Source: Nymphaea colorata (lineage: Eukaryota > Streptophyta > Magnoliopsida > Nymphaeales > Nymphaeaceae). Taken from it: a stretch of DNA of 64,000 bases. The stretch lies in assembly GCF_008831285.2 (NCBI RefSeq), contig NC_045142.1, positions 26,983,876-27,047,875 of the forward strand. The letters run 5' to 3'. Under the pieces are notes generated by a model. It had not been told where the DNA came from. It saw nothing but the letters and a program-made list of their open reading frames with translations, and ran no database searches. Position numbers and translations under genes: made by a program. Numbering within the stretch: position 1 is the first letter of the stretch; every line of letters begins with the position of its first letter. This document shows positions 38,400 through 49,865 of this stretch, piece by piece.

Positions 38400-39531
38400 C
38401 TCTTGCAGGTCAAACTGGGGATGTGGATGTGCCGCGTACATGCAACTCCCTGCCCGCCAGTTTGAGCTATGCCCCTTGAGGTGCAAAAATTTTCTGTTTT
38501 TAAAACCCTATAAGCCTTATGTCTGAGTTCATGTCCTCGAAAAATTGATAGCAGCCGTTCGCACTTGAATTTCGTCTTCTATCACTATGTCATCAAAAAA
38601 TTAAGCATCTTAATTTGATAATGCTTTCTGCAGTAATGTCCGTTAAAAGTATGCATCTGATACAGTTCAACATTATGTTATGCGCAGATCACGTTTCTTG
38701 TAATTGCCAGTCATTTACAGACCAATATAAACTGGGTATTAGTTAGAAGGGGCCACTAATGTAATTCATAATCTAAAGATATTTGTTGCAGTGGTTCGTC
38801 CCTGTAACAAATCTCCTCATGTAAGTTTGTAATCAAATAATGAAGACATCAAATGATAGAAGCTTCTTTTCTCTCTGTTTCTATCCCGCGTATCCTCTGT
38901 TTCGTACCCTGCGTATACACTGTTCTGTTTGTGACCCTTTGCGTCGATCAGGTTTTGCGCTGTATCACTTTCTTTGCAGGCTCTTACAGTGTCGATGGAG
39001 GTTACTGTATTTAAATCCAACCACAACCCAGTTATACACTGCCCGAGTGCAGGTCAAAGTTATAAATTAAGGCCTCCCGATGCGTATATGTCTTTCGTAA
39101 AGAAACCCGCAAAATGGGCCCAGCAATTCGCGGTAATCTGTTGACCATATTTTATTTCAAATATTTCTCTGCAGATGCAAGACACGATGCAACCTTTACG
39201 TGATTCAGAGACAGAATTGGTTGTGTTGTTTCGTGAGATGAAACCACCTGCGGCAATTGTTGCAAACTACCTCGCCTTACAAAAAGAGTTTTTAATGGAT
39301 CGATGAACTTAATCCTCGACATAACTAACTAAGGAATTGTTATTGGCACTGAATGCTTTGATATCTCAGTAACACTAGCTGCTAACAAGAGAACGAGAAC
39401 ATTGGACATCAAGCTCTCTTCTCTGCATCTCCAAAACGGCGTAAAAACGAAAATGGAGATACCAACTAAATTAACAGCTAATTACTAATGCATGGGGATC
39501 TTATGCCAACGAAGTATAATTTGTCGATGCC
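38400..39531. other. Intergenic interval between the copia element and the second LOR gene
   Basis: About 1.1 kb of low-complexity-free, moderately AT-rich DNA with no recognisable coding domain. The stretch after about 39300 probably includes the 3' UTR of the LOR gene. Confidence 0.45.
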
Positions 39532-42147
39532 TCAATGGAATAATGCAGGGATGAAATATTTCCAGCTTATCCGATCCATGGCGACGACAAATGCCATCAC
39601 CAGCTCGCTGTCAAAACCGGGATTAATGGTAAGGCTGAAGACATCGGTTCCCAACAAAACTGCATCCGATGTGCTGGCCTGTTTCCTGCATATCTCCGCT
39701 ACCACTTCACCGGTGACGCGTCGGATCTTGCAGCACCTTTTGCTGTAGTTGCCCTCGATGTAAAAGTCGGGCACCGAGAAATCGTCACCAATATTGACTA
39801 CCGCTTGGCCCTTGTGGTTCGCCATGTGACGCTTCCTGATCGAGAAAACGCGCCGTCCTCTGCCTGTCTTCCTTGGACTTCCTTCTCCTTCAAATCCGTC
39901 CCACTGTTCATGCATGCTGGTGATCTGCAAAAAATGGTCGACCAAGAAAATAATATAAGGGCTCCAAACAGGAACTTTGCAAGGGATATATTGACCTGCA
40001 TTAATCTGTTTATCTCAGCCATTGAATGGCAGATGAGCATACGTTCGTATGATCAGCTGAAACGAATCAGACACAGCTAAAATGCACTACCACCGATCCG
40101 TTTAGACCGAGTTAATTGCGTATCATAACGAAGACGTGCAGCAATTAAAATTCTGCTACAAACATTCACCACATATAACAACAGTTTCGGTATTTTTCTT
40201 TTCCCACTTTCTCTTGGATTTTTCTCAAAGTTCTAGCTGAATTAGTGGCCCCACCGTTTCTTTTCTAGAATGGATCGTTCCGGTGACACTGAGACCTCAT
40301 CATGACTTACGTTATACGTTCAATTTCTGAAGAATGTCGAATGACTGGTGGAGGCCACCTCATGCAGGGCGGCTGTCGGTGGCGCGATTCCATCGGTTGC
40401 AAAACGAAAGCATAAATCCAAAGTGGCATCATTCCTTCCGAATCCAGCCGCATTTTCCCGTCGCCCGGGTGCCCGCTCCAGTTTCTTTCGATGATCTATT
40501 GAGTTTTTATTCTTTTCTTCGTAGAAGCCTAACAACATGTGAAGAGATTTTAATGATTTAAAATCCTTTAGAGTGTGCGTCCTAGACAAAAAAGAGAACC
40601 TTCCGCTAGAATATCAGAGTACTAGGCAACTCGATTTTCTGCTGGAATTAGCTTAAAAAGAACCATAGCCCTCCATGATCAATATCAGGTAAAAGAGGCA
40701 GACTTCGAAAGCCTAAGAAGTTGAAATTAAGAAAGTAAAAAGTATCATGAAAAGCCCTTTTTGTCTATGCGTATGGATTCTTCGGGAGATTATGGCTTTT
40801 CCCAATGTAACAGCTAGTTTGAGAATTCTATTACGTTACTCGTAATGTCCGTTTCCGATGGTTGATGTGGCTAGGACACTACCAGTTTTTGACCAAACTC
40901 TGATCGGAGCCCGTCTGCAAGTTGGCGAAGAGGCCAGTTAAACAAAAGAGCTTTTCTTTGGGAATTAGTGTGTGACTCAGAATCCAAAAGACAAAGTTGG
41001 AGAAAGAAAAGAAAGCGAAAGCTGCTGCTACACCCACGACTCCACCAGCATCTTCCCTTGATTTATTTTTAATTTGTTTGTTCTGGGCTTCCCTATCATG
41101 CAGCCTGGTAGCGGTTTCTCACTTCTTCTTCTTTAAAAAAAGAAAAGGAAGCAATTGAAAAAAGGAACAGCAGTAGAAGACGTACATGTGAAAAGAAAAC
41201 TTTTGTATAATCTTAATGCCCGCAGAAAAGTAGATCCATCTCAAGATTTTCATGGTAGGACATGTTCTGTTTCAGAAAATTTAACACTGTATAATCTATA
41301 TCTTGTGGGTACAGATGAAGCCACGCGACTTAGGAACGTAGAACTTAGGAATCCAGGAGGGCCCCCTCTTCCTACGACTGGGATCGTTGACCTGACCCAA
41401 GAATAGTCCCTTGTTTGAAATGGCAGCTCTGTTGATCTAAATTGTGACGTTTCACCTACCCACGATCTTTAGGACATACGTGCAAAGAGAAAGAGATAAG
41501 CCAAGACTGTCAGGTCTTCAGTTAGAGGAATTAATAATGGAACCCAGCTAATTATGCAGCTTTCTGGTATTATGAGGCCCGACGGCGCTCTATACTGCGG
41601 CGCATGGTTTTATGTCAAGAATCTGCCCTAATTGAATTCATTAATAGGCTTGGCTCTTCACGATTAAGGGATCCTCAGGTAATGATAGGATCACTTTCCG
41701 CCCTCTCAATTGCGCGAATAGATGGTCCTTTTTGGCGTATGTAAGAGGGCGTTTGACAAGCTAGAATTAGAATTCTAGAACAAAATGCTACTCCAAACTA
41801 GAATTGAAATGAAAATTCATGTTCTAGCTTCCATTTGTATTTGATAGTCTGAAATTTTGATTTCAGAATTGAATAACATATCTAATAGAACATGGATTAA
41901 AATTCTAGAATCGATGAATTTAAACCATCGTGTCATGAAAAATTTTCTCAAATTATGGAATCACAATTCCACCCCCTAGGATAGAACTATAATTTATAAA
42001 TTCTCATTCAAGAGATACACATGAGTACTCTCTTTCATGTGAACCCCACTGGAGCTGCGTGTACTTCTCTCATGGTCCGGGAGGATGGACCTAATAGAGA
42101 TTTGCAGGTTCTTCAGAATTTTCCCTCCTTTAACCCAAAAAAAAAAG

Positions 42148-42238
<91 letters not shown>

Positions 42239-43475
42239 TTCTGCTGTAGATCTATTTTTCTTATGAACTTTGCCGATCGAGAAGACAACAAAATTCCCAT
42301 ATCTGTAGCTTCTCTAGCTTTTCCCCGCTATAACGGCATTAACACCCCTCCTCAGCTGATTCCGATCCTAACCACAATTGCTATGCAAAGACCACACCAA
42401 CTTGCGTTCACTGATCAGTTTCTCACCACCACCATTTTTATTGTTTGCCGCTAGTAATGCCGCTCTCGCAGAACGCCACCTAGACGGCACCGACAACAAT
42501 AACAAAGATGATGGTTGCCGCCAACTTGACTTCCCACGGCCACCAAACAAAACATGCTGCTTTCGCTTTGAAGTTTTCTATGCCACCACCAAGACTACCA
42601 GCAACTGTTAGAGGCAGTACCTGAGCTACCATGGGGCTGGTGTACACAACTACTCATCCTAGCATGTGTAAACCTTTGTAAATTTTTATTTATCATGTGT
42701 TGAGCTCAGGCCTAGACATATGGGGTGCCCACATCAGGCCCAGGTCAATGCCATGTAGCTTTACATATACCCAATCAATTACAATAATAAAATAAATTAG
42801 TGCCCTAAGCTAAAACCTGGTTAGAAGGGATGAGATCCATGTCGGCTATAACACTGAGTGTGGTGTGCTTTCCGCAGATCTCTCCCATGAAACCATAGGG
42901 AGATCCTTTCAACCGAGTAATAAGATAATATTTCACTTGTTGATCAACTTAGTTAGGTGGTGCATAGTTGGCCTCTATATGGGACTCTCATCTGGACATC
43001 TCATGCCCTTTGTATGCATCTTTCACGCCAACAAGTATGTTTTTTGGCAGACGTACTCGCTTCTGGATCGTAGTCGCCGGAGATCATGCATAGACAATTT
43101 TTTTATTTTTCTTCATGCATTACACCACTTGGATTGCTGATCCTTTATTTATTTTTAGTTTTTGTTTGTCATAGTATATATGAAGGTATACTTACGTACC
43201 TTGGGACGTAAAGCCATGATCGGACTGCCTTCGCCGTCCATAAGCACTAGATCCTGGGTCAGCCATCGGCAGCTTCGGCTGTAGTTGTCGACCCTGAACG
43301 CCAACCTTCCTCTGCTATCGAACACCGTGAATCCGTCCATGCAATCAAAAGACATGCTGGATTTCTTCCACACAGTAAAAGTGGAAGGGAAGATCATTGA
43401 TTCCGCCGGCGGTGGCGATGTCGAGGATGGAGATTGCACCTTGTCGTCATCACCCCGCGGGAAAACCCGAGACAT
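39532..43475 (-). CDS. LOR: LURP-one-related (LOR) protein, MSRVFP subgroup, with a 3.3-kb intron
   Basis: Second tubby-like LOR protein, a different subgroup from the one at 16396-17150. Exon 1 is 43475-43200 and exon 2 is 39924-39532, joined in frame by GT-AG sites to give 222 residues. Visible blocks are the start MSRVFPRGD, FTVWKKSSMSFDC, GFTVFDSRGRLAFRVDNY, DLVLMDGEGSPIMALRPK, then SMHEQWDGFEGE after the splice, YIEGNYSKRCCKIRR and a C-terminal strand region ending PALFH. The frame is open upstream to 43604, but that ATG would fall at or above the start of transcription set by the TATA box at 43611-43619. The 3275-bp intron (39925-43199) is very large for this family and carries a (TA)40 array; it has no recognisable gene inside. 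Confidence 0.9.
42150..42230. repeat. (TA)40 microsatellite inside the LOR intron
   Basis: An uninterrupted TA array of about 81 bp followed by (CA)4. Open frames through it are artefacts of the repeat. Confidence 0.97.
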
Positions 43476-43610
43476 TGATTGCTTCTTCGGAATTTGGGTT
43501 GTATCAAGATGATGAACAAGAGGTAGATTGGAGGAAACGACGACGGGAAGTGCAAAGCTCAAGAAACGGAAGACTCGACCTGGGGGTTTGAAAAGGTCGG
43601 CCACGAACCC

Positions 43611-43619
43611 TCTTTTATA
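43611..43619 (-). promoter_or_regulatory. TATA box of the second LOR gene
   Basis: The minus strand reads TATAAAAGA about 136 bp before the ATG at 43475, implying a leader of roughly 110 nt. Confidence 0.65.
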
Positions 43620-44527
43620 AGGAACGATTGCGCGCCGTAGATGAGCAGTGAAAGATGATCTTATGGCATACAGACGTGGAAAGCTTCACTTTCGGACGTG
43701 GACTCTACGTCTCTGGCTCTCTCTCTCCCTCTGATCTGTTGACTGTAGAGGACGGCTTCCGTTCACTGTGTAGGCCGGAATGCGGACGGTAGGCCACGTC
43801 TGTTAGGCACCCCTTTAAACGCGATCGATCGAGAAAGGAAGCCCGCCAATCGTGAATGAACCAACCAGAGGAGTCACATACTATGAAATGGTATGCACAA
43901 GTAACTGCACCAGTACACCAGATTCTCTTGGAAACTTTCTTGACTTTTACGGCTCATAAATCCACAGACAAACACATCCGAGTGGGCTCCAGTTTGGAGC
44001 TATGGGGGCCATGCATATCTCACGCCCGATTGGCTCCTTTCTCTTCCATCTTTCCACGCGCTTCTTCTTCATCTTCCCTTGATCATGCGAGATTCAGCGC
44101 GAGCTCTCTGCAACAAATGTTAATGTTTGCCGATGCATTTGCCGACCAATATTGGCCGGCACGGCCTATGACCCAAAGAACGTCATACCATCCAGATATC
44201 GACAAAACAATAGTCCTTCCTCATAACACAATCAGTTATAGTGATCGTCTTTTAGAACGTCAAGTTCATGCATAGGAAATCACGCATAGGAAATCCGGAA
44301 GTTTTTATGTGCGTAGGCATTAGCTGGGCAACAGTCGGGAAGAGGGGAAATGCAAAAATTAATTAGTGACATCAGATTCCGCAACTCTACATATGCGTAC
44401 GTACAGACCTCTCATCGTCCGACAAAGATCACAATTTGATCAAGCCACGTGCCTCCATGTTTAATTGTCTCTGCACTACTGCTGCATAATCTGTAGTTAC
44501 ATGGTTTCCACAGAGAGAGAGAAAAGA

Positions 44528-44562
<35 letters not shown>

Positions 44563-46986
44563 GTGCATCATTATTTGCCTACATCTTTTTCAAACATTAG
44601 AGAAGGGAAAATATCTATTTACGAAGAGAAAAGAAAGCAAGAGCGAGAAAGAGAGAGAATTAACAAGAAGAAACCAACGGCCATCACTTCATGATGACTC
44701 CACATAGTCTCCTCCTTCCAATAATTTATGAAAAATATATATTATAATAATACAAAAATAGCCGCAAAATGTGAGGTTACGACATTCAAAATTGGTGGCC
44801 TGTCCTGGCCTTTCCCGTTTATGCTTTCACCGGCCCACCGAATTAAACCCGACATCGTCCTCCCCCTTGCAACAGCCATGGCCGGCCATGGACAAGTCTC
44901 GATCCTTTCTGTGATCACTCGACTGAAAAGGCTTGTCACGACATCAAAGTAATGAAATCTGCTCTGTGGGTTCCAGTTATGATTTTCTTTCGGCTTCTTT
45001 CGGAGTAGCAAGGGCGTTAAAGAAAATTAATTAAGGAAGATCCATCGTTGTCAACATGCTCCTCTCATTCGCCTGATCTGGTCTTAAATCTTAATTTGAA
45101 TTGAGAGATTTTGATCAACTTGAAAAAGGTCCACTCGACAGCAGTACTATAAACTTGACTGGGTTCCTATTGGCAAGTCAGCTTGCCTAGCTAGTTATAT
45201 ATAAAGAGATTTCTAGGATATCACCACGAAAATGAACACACATTGTACATGACGAGTGCAGTAACGTCAGTGTTTTGAAGGATTGCAGGTCCCAATGAAC
45301 AGACTCTCAATAGCCCCTGGAGCTCGGGCTGGGAGAAAGAAGGGCGGTTTCGACGTCTCAACGAATCGCCAATATTGGTCATATTCGAAGAGTTCCTTAA
45401 ACACGGCTTAATTTGAAAAGTTGTACCCAGCCCCTTGCACCAACCGACGAGAGCGCCTGTTTAGGCAGCACTGTTTTATTTGTACGTAAGATCAGAGACA
45501 AAGAAGTCTATATAATCGATCCGGCTTTTTGTTAGATTGAGTTGTTCTTTTTACAATGGTTTCCCTTTTGTCGCTTTCACCGTAAAGAAATGAAATTGAA
45601 TGTAAAGATTAGAAACACCAAGCGTTCCAATTAAATGGACCAGCCACAGATCTCCATAGGTCTAATGGAGTGAATCTCACCCGGGTGACGAGACTAAGGG
45701 CAATCTTTTGTCCTTACAACAAATTGATTTATGCAGGATGAAAAATGAGCGTGTGTATGAAGTCTGTTTCGGTTTGTTTGCGCATGCAAAAGCCAAAAAA
45801 TACCAAACCAACCATATGTTCTCTACTCACAAGCTTGAAACCAAGGTGTTTCAAGCTTCACTCAAATAGAGAATTCTGGTCCTCCTGGTCTTTGGAGGGA
45901 AGCATCTATATATTAATAAACTAATCAGAGGGCGTTTGGTAACAGGAACATGGCATTCCATTATACTTCCCCTTGCAAATGCAATGGATGTATAGTTGGT
46001 GGGAATGGCCTGCAATACCTGCTGGGCCAATCAATGTGTCAAACCACTCTGTCAGATTATTGTAACCTCTTCCTGGACAATGGCATCACAGTCATTGTCC
46101 ATTGATGGATCTAATTGTCTTAAAGTCAGCAGTGATCTATACGTGTTCTTTATCTTTTCGTGAAAAATTGGCAACAAAATCAGATAGGTGACGACTGAAC
46201 CATATTGTGCATCAACAAACCAACAATATTCGTGTCAAACCTACACTTCAATCCCCCTCACATTTTCCTTTCATACCAAAGTCCATGAACTTGGAGCTGT
46301 GTCACTATGTGGGAAATTTTTTACTCAAGAAGACCTTTAAAACTTTTATCAGCAATCTACACGCATACCCTTTCCGTGCAAAGTTCTCTAGCTAGCTGTT
46401 CCCTCGACTGTACCAGCCGGACTTTTCTTGTCTCTCTCACCCTACAACCATATTGCTGGCTTAGCCAATAATGCAAAGGAAGATCCAAACGCAAGATATA
46501 TTGTAAGATTGTGATTCCAATTCCCAAGCAGTTGTTAGCTATGCCTTGGGGAAGAAGAAACAAGTGAACATTTGCTTTAATTGGTACTATCGTCCAATTA
46601 GATAGCACCTCCACCCAACACTATGGCATTCTCCTGAGGTACTTGTTAGGACACATTCACTCATCCAAGACATCATAATAGGGCCCGATCGATTCGCCGT
46701 TGCTTTTCCAAAGGGGCCGTCTATATGATGTATATGGCTTATCACGATATGGTGGGAGCTTTGGTGTGCTAGGAGGAATGCATTTTATCATGGGATAAAG
46801 GTTAATACAAGGCGGGTCACAAACAAACTGTTCTCTTATGCTGCTTTCATGTTAAAGGCTTTCAAACCAAATCTAGGTGGAAATTTTGGGTTCATACCGA
46901 TCGCTTCTCGATCGCTAATGTTTTCAACCTTCCTAACAGCTTGTTAGGAGGCCTCTGCTTTCTGCTCTTTCGTTTTCTCACCTACT

Positions 46987-47040
<54 letters not shown>

Positions 47041-49364
47041 CCCTCTTTCTTTCTTAGTTTTTTCCTTTTCGACATCCATCATCCCCATCGTAGGTATTGG
47101 GGATTCAAACGAGACAAGGAGACTTGAAAAGTCAGGTTCAAAATAAAACTGATTTAACTCGTTTCATACGTGTGTGCGCGCGCGTGTGTTGTACTCACCA
47201 TTTTGTAATTTATTTTTTGGATCTTATATAGATGTTTGAACATGTGAAGCCCATTCCTGCTGTTGCGTTTGGTACAAACGTATTTTCAGATGTCAGAATC
47301 TAATTACCATATACATGCTAGAATATTCAGTTGGTTGTCAGATTCTGTAGATGTTCAAAATATTATTCAATAGCGTACATAGATAAACTTTACTCTTTAC
47401 GGATGATCGATATCGTGATCCTGTTTCAAGATAAAGTTCTTGTCAAATGAAAAAGCAGTACTACCTGATAGGACATTCGTTTCTACCCGCAATTTATTTG
47501 ACTTACGGTAGCTTTGTTTTCACCATTTTCTTCCAAAAGAAAAGCATGAAGGCAGGGAGGAGAGGATCGGGAAGGCACAGATCACTAGAAAAGCTTTATT
47601 TTAAATTGACCAAAGTTTTCTGCCGACACAATATGCGCCGTTCTTTTTTTTCAACTTTTTTCTTTTTGGCTATTTGAACACAGAAGAACTTTGTAATTAG
47701 CGGAGGCAAGCTGTTTTAATACAGAAACGCTACTAAGTAGAGAGATGACTAAATGGAAGATTAAGCCAAAAAAATTGCGTTCAATTATATCTCTTTTAGA
47801 CGCAGTGCAAGCCCCCAGTACTTTTCATTATGCTGCGGCAGTAGTGGGAGGTGTAGGTGACAGAGGAGGTCAGCATCGGTGCCAAAGTAGACAAACTGAG
47901 AATGCCATGACTATGACCTATCTTGCACGTCCACCTCTTCGCTCATGAACACTAATGTGAATTCATGCACGCTTTGATGGATCGTGTTTCCCACAGATAA
48001 TATTCAAAGTTGATGATGACCGTCTGTAGGCACATCCATGAAGAGGTGGATCCATGTTAAAGTGGGGGTTTTCATTAATCTTTTGCTGAGAAAGATGAGT
48101 TTTTCAATTTGCCGGCTGATGAAGCAAAACCTCTGCCCGACGATTTGCTATGCTTGAGACGTCATTCCCTTGGCTAGCTGATCGTGCTTAGACCACATAT
48201 GGTTGTGATTTTGGTCATATATGTACGTAGTAAAAGTTTACTGAAAACAATTAAGCAATACTGTGTTAGTATTCCATAAGTCTAATGTTCCATCATTAAT
48301 TAGCTGCCCCAATCTCTGGGACAGAATGTTCCATGAATTAACTGTCCTAATCTAATCTTAGGACAGTTAATTCATGGAACACTAATAAAGTGGACCCTTT
48401 ATAAATCATTCCCTCAAGAACCTTGAAAAACCAGCAGTTAGCAAATAGCTGTATATATATCTCCAATTTTTGTTTAAATTGAGAACATGTTCAAAGCGTA
48501 TTCCCAACAAATGGCCGTCCAGATATATCTACCAAGTTTAATCTGGCAACATGCACTGCAAAATAACATGGTCTGAGCTTTCCCTCGTTAGTTCGAATTT
48601 GCCATGGCAAGGGGAGGAGATCAGAAGTGTAAGACCCCTGATTTTATTTTGTTTTCATAAATTACTGAAACGTTAAAATTAAGAAGGAATTATAAGCGGT
48701 AGATTTAATTGACTGTTACATAGAATGGAAACTGTCAATTAAATCATAGAGGGAGCCATTATGGAAAGAAATAAATGAGAAACACTGACTGTCCTATTCC
48801 TTTCCATGAGAGAGGCGGACAGATTAATCATTTCTTCCTTAATGCTGCAGCCATAGACGAGAGGATCTAGCAACAAGGGGGATTCAAGAGAGAGGGAGAA
48901 AGAGAGAGAGGGACGTCCTCATTCTTGTTCTCTTGTTGGGATTGAGATTGAAGTAGGAGGCTGCTGGAAAAGAACCTCACTCAAAGGGAAGGAGTTGCTG
49001 CCAAGAATTTATTTCAGATTTTCAAAGGTATGGTGATTTTCGGTTATGTTTGTAGCATGAAATCTAAGTATTTTTTATTTTGCATAGAAACATATAAATG
49101 TAGATATATGTATGCATATGCCTAGAAATGAATCCAAGCATGAGGTTCTAGAAATAAAGCATGCTAGATTCAGATATATAATGTTGGGCATGTCCGTTCC
49201 ACTTATGTTTTGAAATACTTGAATTTCTTGTATCATGGTGTGTGTGATTTCATTTTATCCGTGAGGAATCGAGACCATAGGCAACACTAAAACCTAATGT
49301 ATCATCAAACAAGAAAAAAAAAAAAAAAAAAGAGAGCAGTCCCAAACAACGTCGACAGAGGGCA
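43620..49364. other. Intergenic interval upstream of the second LOR gene
   Basis: About 5.7 kb. It has a short TA tract near 44529-44560, a (CT)n array at about 46985-47038 and an alternating GT/GC run at 47168-47189. A perfect hairpin lies at 48327-48381 and a leader-like GA-rich stretch at 48830-49030. Open frames (for example 43856-44275) have no recognised domain. No RNA gene was seen. Confidence 0.5.
48327..48381. repeat. Perfect 24-bp inverted repeat with a 7-nt loop
   Basis: The left arm 48327-48350 begins TGTTCCATGAATTAAC and its exact reverse complement lies at 48358-48381, with loop TCTAATC. An RNA from either strand would fold into a stable hairpin. No flanking target duplication was recognised, and it is too short to be a usual miRNA precursor. 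Confidence 0.9.
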
Positions 49365-49450
49365 AGGCCTGCTCTGCTCGACTTGGGGTAAACAAAAATC
49401 AGCAAGCTTTAAATCAACGCCCAAATGAGAGAGAAATAAAGTGAAAGACC
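49365..49450. repeat. 86-bp direct repeat, left copy, flanking the copia at 49451-54168
   Basis: Matches 54169-54254 over 86 bp with two mismatches by eye (starts AGGCCTGCTCTGCTCG, ends GTGAAAGACC). It abuts the left end of the element. It behaves as an exceptionally long target-site duplication. Confidence 0.88.
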
Positions 49451-49633
49451 TGTCTGCACTTTCTCTTCTTATGCCTCTGTGAATGACACAACACAAGAAC
49501 ACAACACACTAATCGAGCACTTGTTTCTACAAGTGATCACAAAGGCATGACACGTGATAAGAGTACACAACACTAAAAATTTGGGGCACACTTGAAATGT
49601 TTTCTCTCACACATTTAGCCAACCCAAAGGGCC

Positions 49634-49642
49634 ATATATATA
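49634..49642 (-). promoter_or_regulatory. TATA box in U3 of the copia copy
   Basis: TATATATAT on the minus strand, 29-30 bp before 49613, the first base of the repeated block R. This places the transcription start exactly where the repeated block begins. Confidence 0.65.
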
Positions 49643-49865
49643 CATGTAAAGAAAAACTGAAAAATAAATGACATTGACTCTTGGTAACTCTACTATGGTC
49701 ATTATGGACATATTAAAAACAAAAAACTCAAAATATAATGACTATATTAAAAACAAAAAACTGAAAATTAAAATAGGGCACAAGTCTTGGAACGATAGAA
49801 CTTTTGGAGAACCCAAAAGTTAAACCGTTCACCTTCTTCATAAAGGCAACTGCATTAATATTGCA

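Noticed and set aside
41155-41406. An 83-codon open frame inside the LOR intron
   Set aside because: No recognisable domain, no promoter or splice context, and ordinary length for a chance frame in plant intronic DNA.
41745-41990. GGGCGTTTGACA and GGGCGTTTGGTA starts (also about 45931) as MITE ends
   Set aside because: No matching inverted end or target duplication could be found for either, so no element is called.
43476-43604. N-terminal extension of the second LOR protein
   Set aside because: The family starts MSRVFP, and the TATA box at 43611-43619 puts the upstream ATG at or before the expected transcription start.
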